DNA from: Rhizobium leguminosarum bv. viciae USDA 2370
GTDB taxonomy: Bacteria; Pseudomonadota; Alphaproteobacteria; Rhizobiales; Rhizobiaceae
Direction of reading: 5' to 3'
NCBI RefSeq assembly: GCF_002008365.1
Contig: NZ_MRDL01000015.1
Span: 124,001-188,000, forward strand
Length of the DNA stretch: 64,000 bases
The position numbers were made by a program, and so were the translations under genes. Every line of letters starts with the position of its first letter. Within the stretch, counting starts at the first letter, position 1. This document shows, piece after piece, positions 20,017-29,151 of this stretch. The notes below the pieces were generated by a model that did not search any database, was not told the origin of the DNA, and saw only the letters and a list, made by a program, of their open reading frames with translations.

Positions 20017-20988
20017 ATGACCGACACACAAATCCGTATTCTCGATGCCCGGACAACGGGCGAGCTTCTACCTTTCGGCGCGCTGGTCGCGACCCTGCGG
20101 CAAGCATTTGCCGAAGGCTGTGTTGTGCCGGTACGGCATCACCACACGATCGCCAATAGCGGCGAACCTGATGCGACGCTGCTTCTGATGCCTGCCTGGC
20201 ATGAAACGCACCGGTCGGAGCGCTACCTTGGCATCAAGATCGTCACCGTCTTTCCCGGCAACACGGTACGCGGCATTCCCGGTTTGACCTCGACTTACAT
20301 GCTCTATGATGGCCGGACCGGGATGCAGCTTGCGCTCCTTGACGGAAACACGATCACCGCGCGCCGCACGGTAGCGGCATCGGCCCTTGCCGCGGACTAT
20401 CTTGCCCGACAGGACGCGCGCCGCCTGCTGGTGATCGGCGCAGGCCGCGTCGCGAGCCTCATACCCGATGCCTACCGCGCCGTCCGGCCGATCGCGCATG
20501 TGGATATCTGGGATATCGATCCCGCCAATGCGGAACGGCTGGCGCAGAGCCTCCGGCTACAGGGGCTCCAGGCCACCGCCGTCACGGATCTGGAAGCCGC
20601 GGCGCGGCAAGCCGATATCGTCAGCGCGGCGACGCTGGCGACAGCACCGCTTATCCGGGGCGAATGGCTACGGCCGGGCAGCCATGTCGATCTGATCGGC
20701 GGCTTCACCCCGGCGATGCGCGAGGCGGATGACGAGGCGCTTCGGCGCTCCTCGGTCTATATCGACACTCACGAGGCCCTTCACGAAGCGGGCGATCTGG
20801 TTCAGCCGATCAGAGCCGGCGTCATTGCTGCAGATGCGGTGCGTGCGACGCTTGACGAGCTGTGTCGCCGGGATATTCCAGCGCGGACATCCAATGACGA
20901 GATCACTCTCTACAAGGCAGTCGGAACGGCGTTGGCTGATCTTGCCGCCGCGACGATGGTGTATGAAGCCGCTTTGATCGCCGGCTGA
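20017..20988 (+). CDS. ornithine cyclodeaminase / mu-crystallin family protein
   Basis: A 323-residue NAD(P)-binding protein of the family that includes ornithine cyclodeaminase (ornithine to proline plus ammonia), alanine dehydrogenase and ketimine reductases. Landmarks: GIKIVTVFPGN, the substrate Lys region, LLDGNTITARRTVAASALAADY and the Rossmann motif LLVIGAGRVASLIPDAYRA near residue 140. The family commonly needs sequence context to predict substrate; the linked importer and ureohydrolase suggest ornithine or a related amino acid. Its 3' end is duplicated at 46353-46561. Confidence 0.9.
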   Translation: MTDTQIRILDARTTGELLPFGALVATLRQAFAEGCVVPVRHHHTIANSGEPDATLLLMPAWHETHRSERYLGIKIVTVFPGNTVRGIPGLTSTYMLYDGRTGMQLALLDGNTITARRTVAASALAADYLARQDARRLLVIGAGRVASLIPDAYRAVRPIAHVDIWDIDPANAERLAQSLRLQGLQATAVTDLEAAARQADIVSAATLATAPLIRGEWLRPGSHVDLIGGFTPAMREADDEALRRSSVYIDTHEALHEAGDLVQPIRAGVIAADAVRATLDELCRRDIPARTSNDEITLYKAVGTALADLAAATMVYEAALIAG

Positions 20989-21025
20989 CGTCTTCTGGTC
21001 CGGCCGATCGCGAATGATCGGAACG
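20818..21025 (+). repeat. direct repeat, copy 1 (3' end of ornithine-cyclodeaminase gene plus 37 bases)
   Basis: These 208 bases are matched by 46353-46561 in the same orientation with roughly a dozen substitutions and one inserted C by eye. The unit spans the last 57 codons of the gene, its stop codon and a small CCGATC-GATCGG hairpin at 21004-21021. Copy 1 completes the intact gene, copy 2 is a remnant. The pair brackets about 25 kb. Confidence 0.88.
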
Positions 21026-21264
21026 GAAGATTCTCGATTTTTCTAAGAAGGACTGATCACCCTCAAGATACGGGCTCCCGGTTTCGACGCTCTCGGCCTG
21101 TCCAGGCATTCCATCGCCAGTGCTGCACCCGACCAATGTCCGAGGCCGACCATGTCGGTTCGGTGGGCTCGGGAAGCAATGGGCCGGCGCTGATATTCGT
21201 GCGGCATAACGCTTTGTGTGCCATAGTCGGGTGAGCCCCTTGTGCAATCCGATATAGACCCGCA

Positions 21265-23115
21265 GTGATTACAAATCCGCCGCGCATCGAAATCCAGCAA
21301 CTGGCCCATTTCGTGCTGGCCTGTCAGAGCCCGACGCTGGCGGAGACCGCGCGCGAGCTTGGGATTGCTCCTTCGGCGCTGACATCCAGTCTGCGTACTT
21401 TGGAAAATGAACTTCAACTCAAGCTCTTCATTCGCAAAAGCGGTCACCTCAGTCCTTTACCGGCAGCCTTCTGGCTGTTTCAGCAGGCAACGGCCATCCT
21501 GCATCGCGAAAGGTTCGTGCGTCGGATGCGGAATGGGGACACGGACCATCGTCGCATCGATATTCGTCTCGATCTCAGTTTCTCCATCGGCCGGTTTTCG
21601 AAGGCGATCGGACGTACCGTCGAAGATATGGAACGCGAGCGGCCCGACCTGCTGATCGACGTGATGTTTGCAGACCAGCGAGGAAAATCCCTTGTTGACG
21701 ACGAGGCTGCGGACATCCCGGGCAACGCGGGTTCGGTGGAAATCGAAGTCGGCTATATGACCGGCGTGCCATCTGCGAACCTGCCTGCGATGACGCCCTT
21801 TTACGATGAGGTCTGGTTTTCCGTCGGAACGGCGGAGGCCGCGGTTGATCTTCGCTCCCCCAATCAGAAATTTGTCGTTCTGAAAATGCGTCAGGCACTT
21901 CGCGATGCCGTTATCCGATATGCGGACGAGCATGGCATCCGCGACCGCATGATCCTGATGGATGAGGAGCCGGCAGACCTTCACCGGCTGCTCAACGAGT
22001 TTCCGCAGATGCGGTTCCTGATGCCGCGCAGTATGGTCGCCGACCGGCTCGGACTTGCGCGCCTGCATCTGGAGCCCCTCGATCCGCCTTTGTCGAGCAC
22101 CTTGGGCGTGCGCGCAAACGGGCCGGATCAGGAGGTCGTGTCCGCCATGCTTTGTAGCCTCAAGAAAAATCTGGAGGCAATGGAGGCCAATATCGTCTTT
22201 CGACCGCAGTTGACGGCACGTCAATTGCACTACTTCAACCTTGCGCATCTCAGCGGAGGTATTTCGGCGGCGGCGCGCGCGGCGCATGTCACGCAACCGT
22301 CCGTTTCGATCCAGATTCAGAAAATCGAGGCAGTTGTCGGGCAACCTCTGTTCGAACGGCGGCGCAACGGTGCCGAGAGCACGAAGGCCGGCAAGGCATT
22401 GCTTCCCTTCACCCTGGAGATCGAAGAGCGCATCGATAGCCTCCTTCGGGCCAGTCTGGATATTGCCGCCCACACACAGGCGACCATCTCGATCGGCATG
22501 CTGCCGAGTTCGGGGCATGATAGCGTCATGACGGACAAGGTGGCGCAGGCACTGACGGCAACCCGCCTTGGCCATCCCGAATACCGGCTGAGAATCATCG
22601 AAGGTTCCAACGCTGTGCTTCACGATCAGGTGCGCGCGGGAGAGCTCAATCTGGCCATTGTCGGTGCCGTCCAGACGCAGATGACCCGGATCCATCTCGG
22701 ACCGAGCGAGCGCCTCTCGGTCGTTGCCAATCCGGCCTTGAACCTTGCCGGCCGAACGGAAATTCCACTGGCCGAAGTTTGCGGATTTCCGCTGGTTCTC
22801 GGAATCAAGCATCTCAGTATCCATCAGGCGTTCATGGCAGCCGCCAGTGCGCGGCATCTGCGTGTCGAGCCGGTCATGGACGTCGGTTCTCTGCCATTGG
22901 CCATCGCCATGGTCCGCCGTTTGCCGGTCTGTACGGTCCTGCCGGTGTCCTCGGTCCAGCAGGATATCGGCAGCGGGCGCCTCACCGCGGCGCCGATTAC
23001 GGAAGACGTGATCGCCGGAAACCTCTCAGTGATTTTCTCCGGCGAAAGGACGCTGTCCGAGGCCGAACGGACGATGATCCAGTCACTCGTTGCCGTCTTC
23101 GGCCGACAGGCGTGA
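21265..23115 (+). CDS. tandem (double-length) LysR-family regulator
   Basis: A single 616-residue frame contains two complete LysR-type units. Unit 1 has a helix-turn-helix at about residues 10-65 (LAETARELGIAPSALTSSL, ENELQLKLFIRKSG) and an effector-domain-like region to about residue 300. Unit 2 begins near residue 316 (LTARQLHYFNLAHLSGGISAA) with its own helix-turn-helix VTQPSVSIQIQKIEAVVGQ and a second effector domain. LysR proteins are normally about 300 residues. The start is a GTG at 21265 with a poor ribosome-binding site. It is followed after 157 bases by UbiD on the same strand and is the obvious candidate regulator of that cluster. Confidence 0.92.
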   Translation: MITNPPRIEIQQLAHFVLACQSPTLAETARELGIAPSALTSSLRTLENELQLKLFIRKSGHLSPLPAAFWLFQQATAILHRERFVRRMRNGDTDHRRIDIRLDLSFSIGRFSKAIGRTVEDMERERPDLLIDVMFADQRGKSLVDDEAADIPGNAGSVEIEVGYMTGVPSANLPAMTPFYDEVWFSVGTAEAAVDLRSPNQKFVVLKMRQALRDAVIRYADEHGIRDRMILMDEEPADLHRLLNEFPQMRFLMPRSMVADRLGLARLHLEPLDPPLSSTLGVRANGPDQEVVSAMLCSLKKNLEAMEANIVFRPQLTARQLHYFNLAHLSGGISAAARAAHVTQPSVSIQIQKIEAVVGQPLFERRRNGAESTKAGKALLPFTLEIEERIDSLLRASLDIAAHTQATISIGMLPSSGHDSVMTDKVAQALTATRLGHPEYRLRIIEGSNAVLHDQVRAGELNLAIVGAVQTQMTRIHLGPSERLSVVANPALNLAGRTEIPLAEVCGFPLVLGIKHLSIHQAFMAAASARHLRVEPVMDVGSLPLAIAMVRRLPVCTVLPVSSVQQDIGSGRLTAAPITEDVIAGNLSVIFSGERTLSEAERTMIQSLVAVFGRQA

Positions 23116-23272
23116 TCTAAAAAACATATCGTGCCGAATCGTGCTCATGCGCGGAGCATTCTGATTTTCCTATCCCCCAATTCGTGATTTTCGAGCTACC
23201 CAGTCTCCGGCCTGCGGCTGATACTTGCCGCATCACAACAGCCCTCGGAAATGACTTTCACAGGATTACCGG

Positions 23273-24712
23273 ATGAATGATCACCCTGATCCGCTTGAAA
23301 ACGCGGCAATGTCATCCGGGGCGGCCAGCGCAATGCCACGCGGCGAAAGCGATCAGTCGTGTCGAGGCATTCTTCAGGAACTCGACCGACGCGGTCGGCT
23401 GCTGGTGATTTCGGAGGAAGTCGACCCGATCCACGACGTATCGGCCATTCTTTCCATCGTCGATGAAAAGGCGGCGGTACGGCTCGACCGCATCAAGGGT
23501 CACGACATGCCGATCTTCGGCAACATCCTGTCGGATCTTGATCGTGTCGCCCTGGCGCTTGATGTCGCGAAAAGCGATATCCAGCAGAAGCTGCTATCCT
23601 CGATCGCGTCTCCGGTGCCGCCAGTCTTCGTGGACGATGCGCCGGTACAGCAACAGCTCTTCCAGGACGACATCCTGACCCGGCTTCCAGTCCCGACGTT
23701 CTTTTCCAAGGAGACCGGTCCCTACATTACTGCGGGTCTGATCGTGGCGCGCGACCCTGAAACAGGCTTGGGCAACGCGTCCTATGCCCGCATCAAGGTG
23801 CTTGGTCCGAACGAAGCGATGATCGGTATTGCACCGAACCATCATCTCGCCATCATGGCTCGCAAGGCAGGCGCCAAAGGCGAGCCGCTGCCCTTCGCCG
23901 TCGTCCTCGGCGCGCATCCGGCCATTCAGCTTGCCGCCTGCTTCTATCTGGGGCTCGGTGACGATGAAATGCACTGCGCCGGATCGTTGCTCGGCGAGCC
24001 GGTGCGGCTTGTCCACTGCAAGTCGATCGATCTTGCGGTGCCTGCAGAGGCGGAGATCGTGCTCGAAGGTCATATTCATATCGACGAGCCGATCCTCGAG
24101 GGATTGGTCTCCGAATATCACGGCATGTACGAGGATTACGGCTCCGGGGTGCGCGTCAGATTTGAATGCATGACTTGCCGCTCCGACGCGATGTTGCAGG
24201 TGATCGAGCCCGGTTACCACATGGAGCACCTCTATCTCGGCGCGGTGCCGATCGCTGCAAGCCTCAAGGCCGTCATCCGGCGGTCCGTTTTCAATGTCGG
24301 CGAGGTTGCCGTCACCGCGTCAGGTAGCGGACGGAACAACGTGGTCGTGCAGATCGATGCGCCCCGCCCGGGACAGGCACGCCGCATCATGTCGATCTGC
24401 TGGGGTGCGGTCAGCATCGTCAAGAACATCACCATCGTCGACAGCGATGTCGACCCCTGGGATCTCGGTGCCGTCGAATTGGCAAAGATGACGCGCATGC
24501 GCGCGGAGCGCGACATTCTCATCGTCACGGACCTTCCGGCAGACCGGTCCGAGCCTCAGGAAGACGGCGGCGTGATCGCCAAGGTCGGTTATGACGCCAC
24601 GATGAAGGCGGGCGATCGGAAGGAAGGGTTCGACAAGGCGCTTCCGCCGCTGGAAACCTACGAGCGGATGCGTCAGCTGCTGTCGCGTGTCAAGCCGGAG
24701 ATGAACGTTTGA
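23273..24712 (+). CDS. UbiD-family prenylated-FMN decarboxylase
   Basis: A 479-residue UbiD homologue. Such enzymes use prenylated FMN to (de)carboxylate aromatic or alpha,beta-unsaturated acids. Recognisable regions are GNASYARIKVLGPNEAMIG, the ILEGLVSEYHGMYEDYGSG stretch with Glu residues in the catalytic-Glu region, and RIMSICWGAVSIVKN. ATG 23273 follows AGGA at 7 bases. Its stop overlaps the start of the UbiX homologue, so enzyme and cofactor synthase are coupled. The substrate is not predictable from sequence; because E. coli-type ubiquinone genes are absent here, a catabolic role is more likely than quinone synthesis. Confidence 0.92.
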   Translation: MNDHPDPLENAAMSSGAASAMPRGESDQSCRGILQELDRRGRLLVISEEVDPIHDVSAILSIVDEKAAVRLDRIKGHDMPIFGNILSDLDRVALALDVAKSDIQQKLLSSIASPVPPVFVDDAPVQQQLFQDDILTRLPVPTFFSKETGPYITAGLIVARDPETGLGNASYARIKVLGPNEAMIGIAPNHHLAIMARKAGAKGEPLPFAVVLGAHPAIQLAACFYLGLGDDEMHCAGSLLGEPVRLVHCKSIDLAVPAEAEIVLEGHIHIDEPILEGLVSEYHGMYEDYGSGVRVRFECMTCRSDAMLQVIEPGYHMEHLYLGAVPIAASLKAVIRRSVFNVGEVAVTASGSGRNNVVVQIDAPRPGQARRIMSICWGAVSIVKNITIVDSDVDPWDLGAVELAKMTRMRAERDILIVTDLPADRSEPQEDGGVIAKVGYDATMKAGDRKEGFDKALPPLETYERMRQLLSRVKPEMNV

Positions 24713-25284
24713 GGCGCTTGATCATCGGCATATCAGGGGCTTCCGGTGCAATCTACGGCCTGCGTGCGCTGGAGATGCTGCGGGATTTCGACGATGTCGA
24801 AACGCATCTTGTCATATCGCCCGCGGCGATCCGCACGGCACTGGCCGAAGGGACGGGAAAGACTGCGGACGAAATCCGTGGCCTCGCCGACCGGGTCTAC
24901 AGCCACGGGGATATCGGCGCCTCGATCGCCTCCGGCTCCTTCCTCTGCGACGGCATGCTGGTTGCACCATGCTCGATCAAGACGCTGAGCGGGATCGCGC
25001 ATTGTTATGCAGACGATCTGATCGTGCGCGCCGCCGATGTCTGCCTGAAGGAACGCCGCCGGCTGGTGCTGATGGTGCGGGAAACGCCGTTGCATGCGGG
25101 CCATATCGCGCTGATGGACCAGGCGACACGCAGCGGCGCCGTCATCATGCCACCGGTGCCGAGCTTTTACACGCTGCCGAAATCAATCGCCGAAATGGTC
25201 GACCAGACCGTGGGGCGTGCGCTGGATCAATTCGGGCTTCATCATCCGACGGTCCGGCGCTGGACGGAGGATCATAACGACTGA
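24709..25284 (+). CDS. UbiX-family flavin prenyltransferase
   Basis: A 191-residue UbiX homologue, which attaches a prenyl group to FMN to make the cofactor of UbiD. The start region RRLIIGISGASGAIYG holds the FMN-binding GISGASGA motif, followed by VAPCSIKTLSGIAHCYADDL and RLVLMVRETPLHAGHI. It begins at a TTG (24709) overlapping the UbiD stop (TTGA). Having a dedicated copy beside UbiD suggests the pair is a self-contained module. Confidence 0.93.
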   Translation: MRRLIIGISGASGAIYGLRALEMLRDFDDVETHLVISPAAIRTALAEGTGKTADEIRGLADRVYSHGDIGASIASGSFLCDGMLVAPCSIKTLSGIAHCYADDLIVRAADVCLKERRRLVLMVRETPLHAGHIALMDQATRSGAVIMPPVPSFYTLPKSIAEMVDQTVGRALDQFGLHHPTVRRWTEDHND

Positions 25285-25391
25285 GCCATGAAGAGCAGCG
25301 CTGAAAGCTGCAGGGCCATGATGTCAACCGCATGCAAAACAACGACGCACAATCACTCCCCCAGGGGAACTCAAAAAAAGGAGATAGAGTG

Positions 25392-27002
25392 ATGTTGTCA
25401 GACAATCGTTCCAGAAGGCTGCAGAGCCTGTTCATGCGTGGCGCCGCCGCCTTGCTGTTGTCGCTGACGACGGCGGCACCCGTGATGCTCGCCGCATCTT
25501 ACGCGATCGCGCAGACTGAAAAGCCCGTCAGCGGCGGCACGATGACCATTATCAACGGTTCGGACATCAAGAGCTGGGATCCGGCGATCACCGCCGGCAC
25601 CTATCCCGGCGGTCCGATGGATGTGCTCGACGCCGTCTACGGCTTCATCGTCTACGTCAACGATAAGGGCGTCGTGACCGGTGGCATGGCCGAAAGCCTG
25701 ACCAGCACCGACGCGGTGGCCTGGACCTTGAAGCTTCGCAAGGACATGAAGTTCACGGACGGTGCGCCCTATGACGCGGAAGCCGTCAAATACAATTGGG
25801 ACCGCGCCGCCGATCCGGCCACGCTTTCGCCGGCGCAGCCGTTCATCTCTTCCTGGAACAAGGCGATCACCGTCGTCGATCCACAGACGCTGACGATCAA
25901 GCTGTCGTCCCCGAACGCTAATTTCGCAGCGCAGATCGCCGAATTATGCCCCTTCATCGCCTCGCCGGCAGCATTGAAGGCCGCCAAGGAAAAGACCGAT
26001 ATCAAGCCGGTGGGCGCCGGCGCCTTTACGCTGACCGAATGGAACCAGGGCATATCGATGACCATGGCCCGCAATCCCGGTTATTGGGATCAGCCGCGCC
26101 CCTATCTGGATACGATCAAGTTCGCCATCATTCCCGAAACCAACAGCCGCATCGCCACCGTCGTGCAGGGCGGCGCAACGATGATGGCCGGTTATCCCTA
26201 TCAGTTCGGCTCGAACGCAACGGCGCCGGGGGTTGCGACCCGCGAGATCCCGATCCGCGGCATCAACCGCGCCTATCTCAACCAGGCCAAGGGCATCTTC
26301 ACCGATGTTCGCGCCCGCGAGGCCTTCTATTCCGCCATCGACCGCGCGCGGCTGATGCAGGCCTTCACGCAGATGCCCGGATACAAGGCACCCAGCAATT
26401 ACTTTGGAGAGAATTCGCCCTATTTCGACAGCGTTTCATCGTTGCCCGCCTATGATCCGAAGAAGGCGCAGGAACTGTTCGATGCTCTGAAGGCGGACGG
26501 CAAGCCATTCTCGATCAAGATCGTCACCTATACCAACTCGGACCTGAAGCGTCTTGCCGCCTACATCCAGCAGGTGCTGACCGGCTATGAGGGCGCCTCG
26601 GCTGAGATCGTCGAAGTCGACCAGGCCTCGCTGATCCAGCGATGCAAGACGCAGCTCGATTTCGACATCTGCGTCGAGGGCGGGGTACTGGTGTCGAACG
26701 GTGCCGAGCCGAACATTTCCAACCTGCTGAGCTCCGGCGGTGCTTTCAACTGGGGACAGTACAAAAGTGCCGAGATGGATGCTGCACTGAAGGAGGCCAG
26801 CTCCACTCTCGATCCGGCCGCTGTCAAAGCCGCCTATGTCAAGGTTCAGAAGCTCGTTGCAACCGAGATGCCGCTCTACATCTTCGGGGAACAGACGCGC
26901 TCGCTGCTGCTGCGCGACAATACCGGCGGCGTCGTTCCCTCGAATGGCGGCATCCTGCAAAAGCAGTTCCTCTACGTTTGCACGGATACCTGCCAGAAAT
27001 AG
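25392..27002 (+). CDS. ABC importer periplasmic binding protein, family 5 (peptide/nickel type)
   Basis: A 536-residue SBP_bac_5 protein with an N-terminal signal peptide (AALLLSLTTAAPVMLAAS, cut after SYAIA). The body has family features such as TMTIINGSDIKSWDPAITAG, DAVAWTLKLRKDMKFTDG, AEAVKYNWDRAADPA and PVGAGAFTLTEW. ATG 25392 (or GTG 25389) follows AAGGAG; the ATG at 25332 lacks such a site. The C-terminus has a Cys pair (VCTDTCQK). It belongs with the two permeases and two ATPases starting at 28186, from which it is separated by the PEP-mutase-family gene. Confidence 0.94.
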   Translation: MLSDNRSRRLQSLFMRGAAALLLSLTTAAPVMLAASYAIAQTEKPVSGGTMTIINGSDIKSWDPAITAGTYPGGPMDVLDAVYGFIVYVNDKGVVTGGMAESLTSTDAVAWTLKLRKDMKFTDGAPYDAEAVKYNWDRAADPATLSPAQPFISSWNKAITVVDPQTLTIKLSSPNANFAAQIAELCPFIASPAALKAAKEKTDIKPVGAGAFTLTEWNQGISMTMARNPGYWDQPRPYLDTIKFAIIPETNSRIATVVQGGATMMAGYPYQFGSNATAPGVATREIPIRGINRAYLNQAKGIFTDVRAREAFYSAIDRARLMQAFTQMPGYKAPSNYFGENSPYFDSVSSLPAYDPKKAQELFDALKADGKPFSIKIVTYTNSDLKRLAAYIQQVLTGYEGASAEIVEVDQASLIQRCKTQLDFDICVEGGVLVSNGAEPNISNLLSSGGAFNWGQYKSAEMDAALKEASSTLDPAAVKAAYVKVQKLVATEMPLYIFGEQTRSLLLRDNTGGVVPSNGGILQKQFLYVCTDTCQK

Positions 27003-27155
27003 AGGACTCCAGATCACGATGCACAAGCTCGTCCGGAAGATCCGGGCGGGCTGGGAAGGGGCCCGGTCGTTGGGCTGGACGACCGTACACGCCAGAGACG
27101 TTAAGACGACGGAATGAGCCCTGCGACGCGGGGCGATCGGAAAAGGTGGATGACG

Positions 27156-28088
27156 ATGATCGGCAATCGCAAGAAGGTGAAGTTTCGGGACCTGGTTTCC
27201 CGCAAGCAGGTGTTCACGCCCTGCGTCTGGGATTGCTACTCCGCCAAGGCGGCGGAAATGGCCGGCTTCGAGGCGATCCTGCTCAGCGGCGCATCGCTGG
27301 GATTCAGCATGTCCGGCGTGCCGGATCTCGGCCTGCACAATCAGGAGGAACTGGTCTACGCGACCGACCGCATCGCCGACTATTCGCCTTTGCCGCTGGT
27401 CATCGATGCCGATGACGGCTTCGGCGATGTCGTCCAGACCTTCCGCACCTGTTATCGTCTCGCCAAAGCCGGTGCCGGAGCGATCCTGATCGAGGATACG
27501 CCCAATGAACGCGGCTATGCGCGGTTCGGCCGCGCCATGGAGGCGGCGACGCTGGCCGGCAAGGTCGATGGCAACGTGCCGCATGAGGTCGTCTCGCAGG
27601 AGCTGTGGCTCGCCAAGATCAAGGCCTCGATCGAAGCCTGCGAAGGCACCGATTGCGTGGTTATCGCACGCACCGAATCCAAGCTCGAGAAAGGGCTGGA
27701 CGACGCTATCGAACGCTGTGTGCGCGCCGCAGCACTCGGTGCTGAAATGACCTATGTGCATGGGCTGCGCACGTTGGAGGAATGTCAGAAGGTGGCAAAG
27801 GAATTGCCCGGCTGGAAGATGTTCGGCGATGTCGCGACAGTCAACGGCGTGCCCTTCGTGCGGCTCGAGGAAATCGAGGCGCTCGGCTTCAACCTGGTGA
27901 CCATGCATTATCTCGAGAATGGATCGATGTATGGCATGATGGATTACGGGCGGCATGTCTTCAACGACCGCAGCACGCGTTACGCCGACGAGCACAGCAT
28001 GGGCGGCATGACGCCTGCCGAGCAGAAGGCCGCGCTGGAGCGGGACAGCGGCTGGCTCGATGCCGAGGACAGATGGAAGGCACTCTGA
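27156..28088 (+). CDS. isocitrate lyase / PEP mutase superfamily enzyme
   Basis: A protein of about 310 residues in the family that includes PEP mutase, carboxyvinyl-carboxyphosphonate phosphorylmutase, methylisocitrate lyase and oxaloacetate hydrolase, which make or break C-C or C-P bonds next to a 2-oxo acid. Evidence is VWDCYSAKAAEMAGFEAILLSG, the metal site LVIDADDGFGD, and AGAGAILIEDT. Where isocitrate and methylisocitrate lyases carry a KKCGH-like catalytic Cys loop, this protein has NERGYARFGR, so it is probably not one of those lyases. ATG 27156 is best placed behind AGGTGG; ATG 27150 is possible. It sits between the binding protein and the permeases. Confidence 0.9.
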   Translation: MIGNRKKVKFRDLVSRKQVFTPCVWDCYSAKAAEMAGFEAILLSGASLGFSMSGVPDLGLHNQEELVYATDRIADYSPLPLVIDADDGFGDVVQTFRTCYRLAKAGAGAILIEDTPNERGYARFGRAMEAATLAGKVDGNVPHEVVSQELWLAKIKASIEACEGTDCVVIARTESKLEKGLDDAIERCVRAAALGAEMTYVHGLRTLEECQKVAKELPGWKMFGDVATVNGVPFVRLEEIEALGFNLVTMHYLENGSMYGMMDYGRHVFNDRSTRYADEHSMGGMTPAEQKAALERDSGWLDAEDRWKAL

Positions 28089-28185
28089 TCCCGGAGGCCG
28101 GCCGCTCTGCCGTCTCGTTTTGCGAAATCCGGATGCCGGTCCAGTCCGGCATTGGATATTCCACCTGACAATCGGAGTCCGATCG

Positions 28186-29151
28186 TTGCGAATTGCCAAG
28201 CTCTCCTATCTGAAAGCGGTCGGCGTCCGGCTTCTGGCCGGCATTCCGGTCTTCCTGCTGGTGACGTTCTCGGCGACGGCGCTGTCGAGCCTGATGCCGG
28301 GGTCGGCGGCGCAGCTGATCCTTGGAGAGAACGCGACGCAGGCGCAGATCGATGCGCTGAACAGCCGTTACGGCTACGATCTGCCGGTCTGGGAACGTTA
28401 TCTCGGCTGGCTCGGACGGCTTCTTCAGGGAGATCTCGGGCAGACCATGTTCAGCCAGCAGTCCGTGGCAAAACTCCTGGTCGACCGGGCGGCAGTGACG
28501 TTCGAGATTGCGCTGCTTGCCATGTTCGTCTCGCTCCTGATCGGCGTGCCGCTCGCCATGTATACCGCCAGCCGGCCGGGCGGTATCGTCGATACGGTGC
28601 TGCGGGCGGTGTCCTCGGTCATGCTGTCGATCCCAACCTTCGTCATCGTGGTTCTGCTCGGCTTCGTCTTCGCAATCGTGCTGCGCTGGCTGCCGGCGAC
28701 CGGCTGGGTTTCCTTCAGCGACGATCCGATCGGCAATCTCTACTACGTCGCCTTGCCGGTGATGTGCCTCAGCGTGCACCAGGCAGCCTATTTCTACAGG
28801 GTGAGCCGCAGCGAATTCGTTGCGGTCCTCCAGGAGGATTATGTCCTCGTTGCCAGGGCCAAGGGCCTGCCGACGCGCTATATCCTGATGCGCCACGTGC
28901 TGCGTCCGGCCTCTCCCCAGGTGCTGACGGTGATGGGCCTGTCGATGACCTATCTGCTCGGCGGTTCCTTCATCGTCGAGAGCTATTTCGCGGTGCCCGG
29001 CATCGGCTGGACCGTTCTCAATGCGGTGAGCAGCCACGACCTGCCCGTCATGCAGGCCATCCTGTCGCTGACGGTGGTGATCTTCGTCGTGATCTTCATC
29101 CTGGTCGATCTCGGTTATGCGCTCATCGATCCGAGGGTGGACGTGTCATGA
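28186..29151 (+). CDS. ABC importer permease, DppB-like
   Basis: A 321-residue permease of the peptide/nickel group. The pattern is family-typical: one N-terminal membrane segment, then an extracytoplasmic part (YGYDLPVWERYLGWLGRLLQGDLG), then five segments with the ATPase-contact loop DYVLVARAKGLPTRYILMRHVL. The TTG at 28186 (MRIAKLSYLKAVG) is placed 8 bases after CGGAG and gives the usual DppB length; an upstream-open frame lacks support. It overlaps the next permease by four bases. Confidence 0.9.
   Translation: MRIAKLSYLKAVGVRLLAGIPVFLLVTFSATALSSLMPGSAAQLILGENATQAQIDALNSRYGYDLPVWERYLGWLGRLLQGDLGQTMFSQQSVAKLLVDRAAVTFEIALLAMFVSLLIGVPLAMYTASRPGGIVDTVLRAVSSVMLSIPTFVIVVLLGFVFAIVLRWLPATGWVSFSDDPIGNLYYVALPVMCLSVHQAAYFYRVSRSEFVAVLQEDYVLVARAKGLPTRYILMRHVLRPASPQVLTVMGLSMTYLLGGSFIVESYFAVPGIGWTVLNAVSSHDLPVMQAILSLTVVIFVVIFILVDLGYALIDPRVDVS

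Noticed and set aside
20989..21264. Possible RNA gene or extra frame between the cyclodeaminase and tandem LysR genes
   Set aside because: No tRNA-like fold or conserved RNA motif was seen. The first 37 bases belong to the repeat and the rest probably holds the promoter of the regulator.
21457..22857. Minus-strand frame of about 466 codons opposite the tandem LysR gene
   Set aside because: The sense product has two recognised domains; the antisense frame is a codon-bias artefact.
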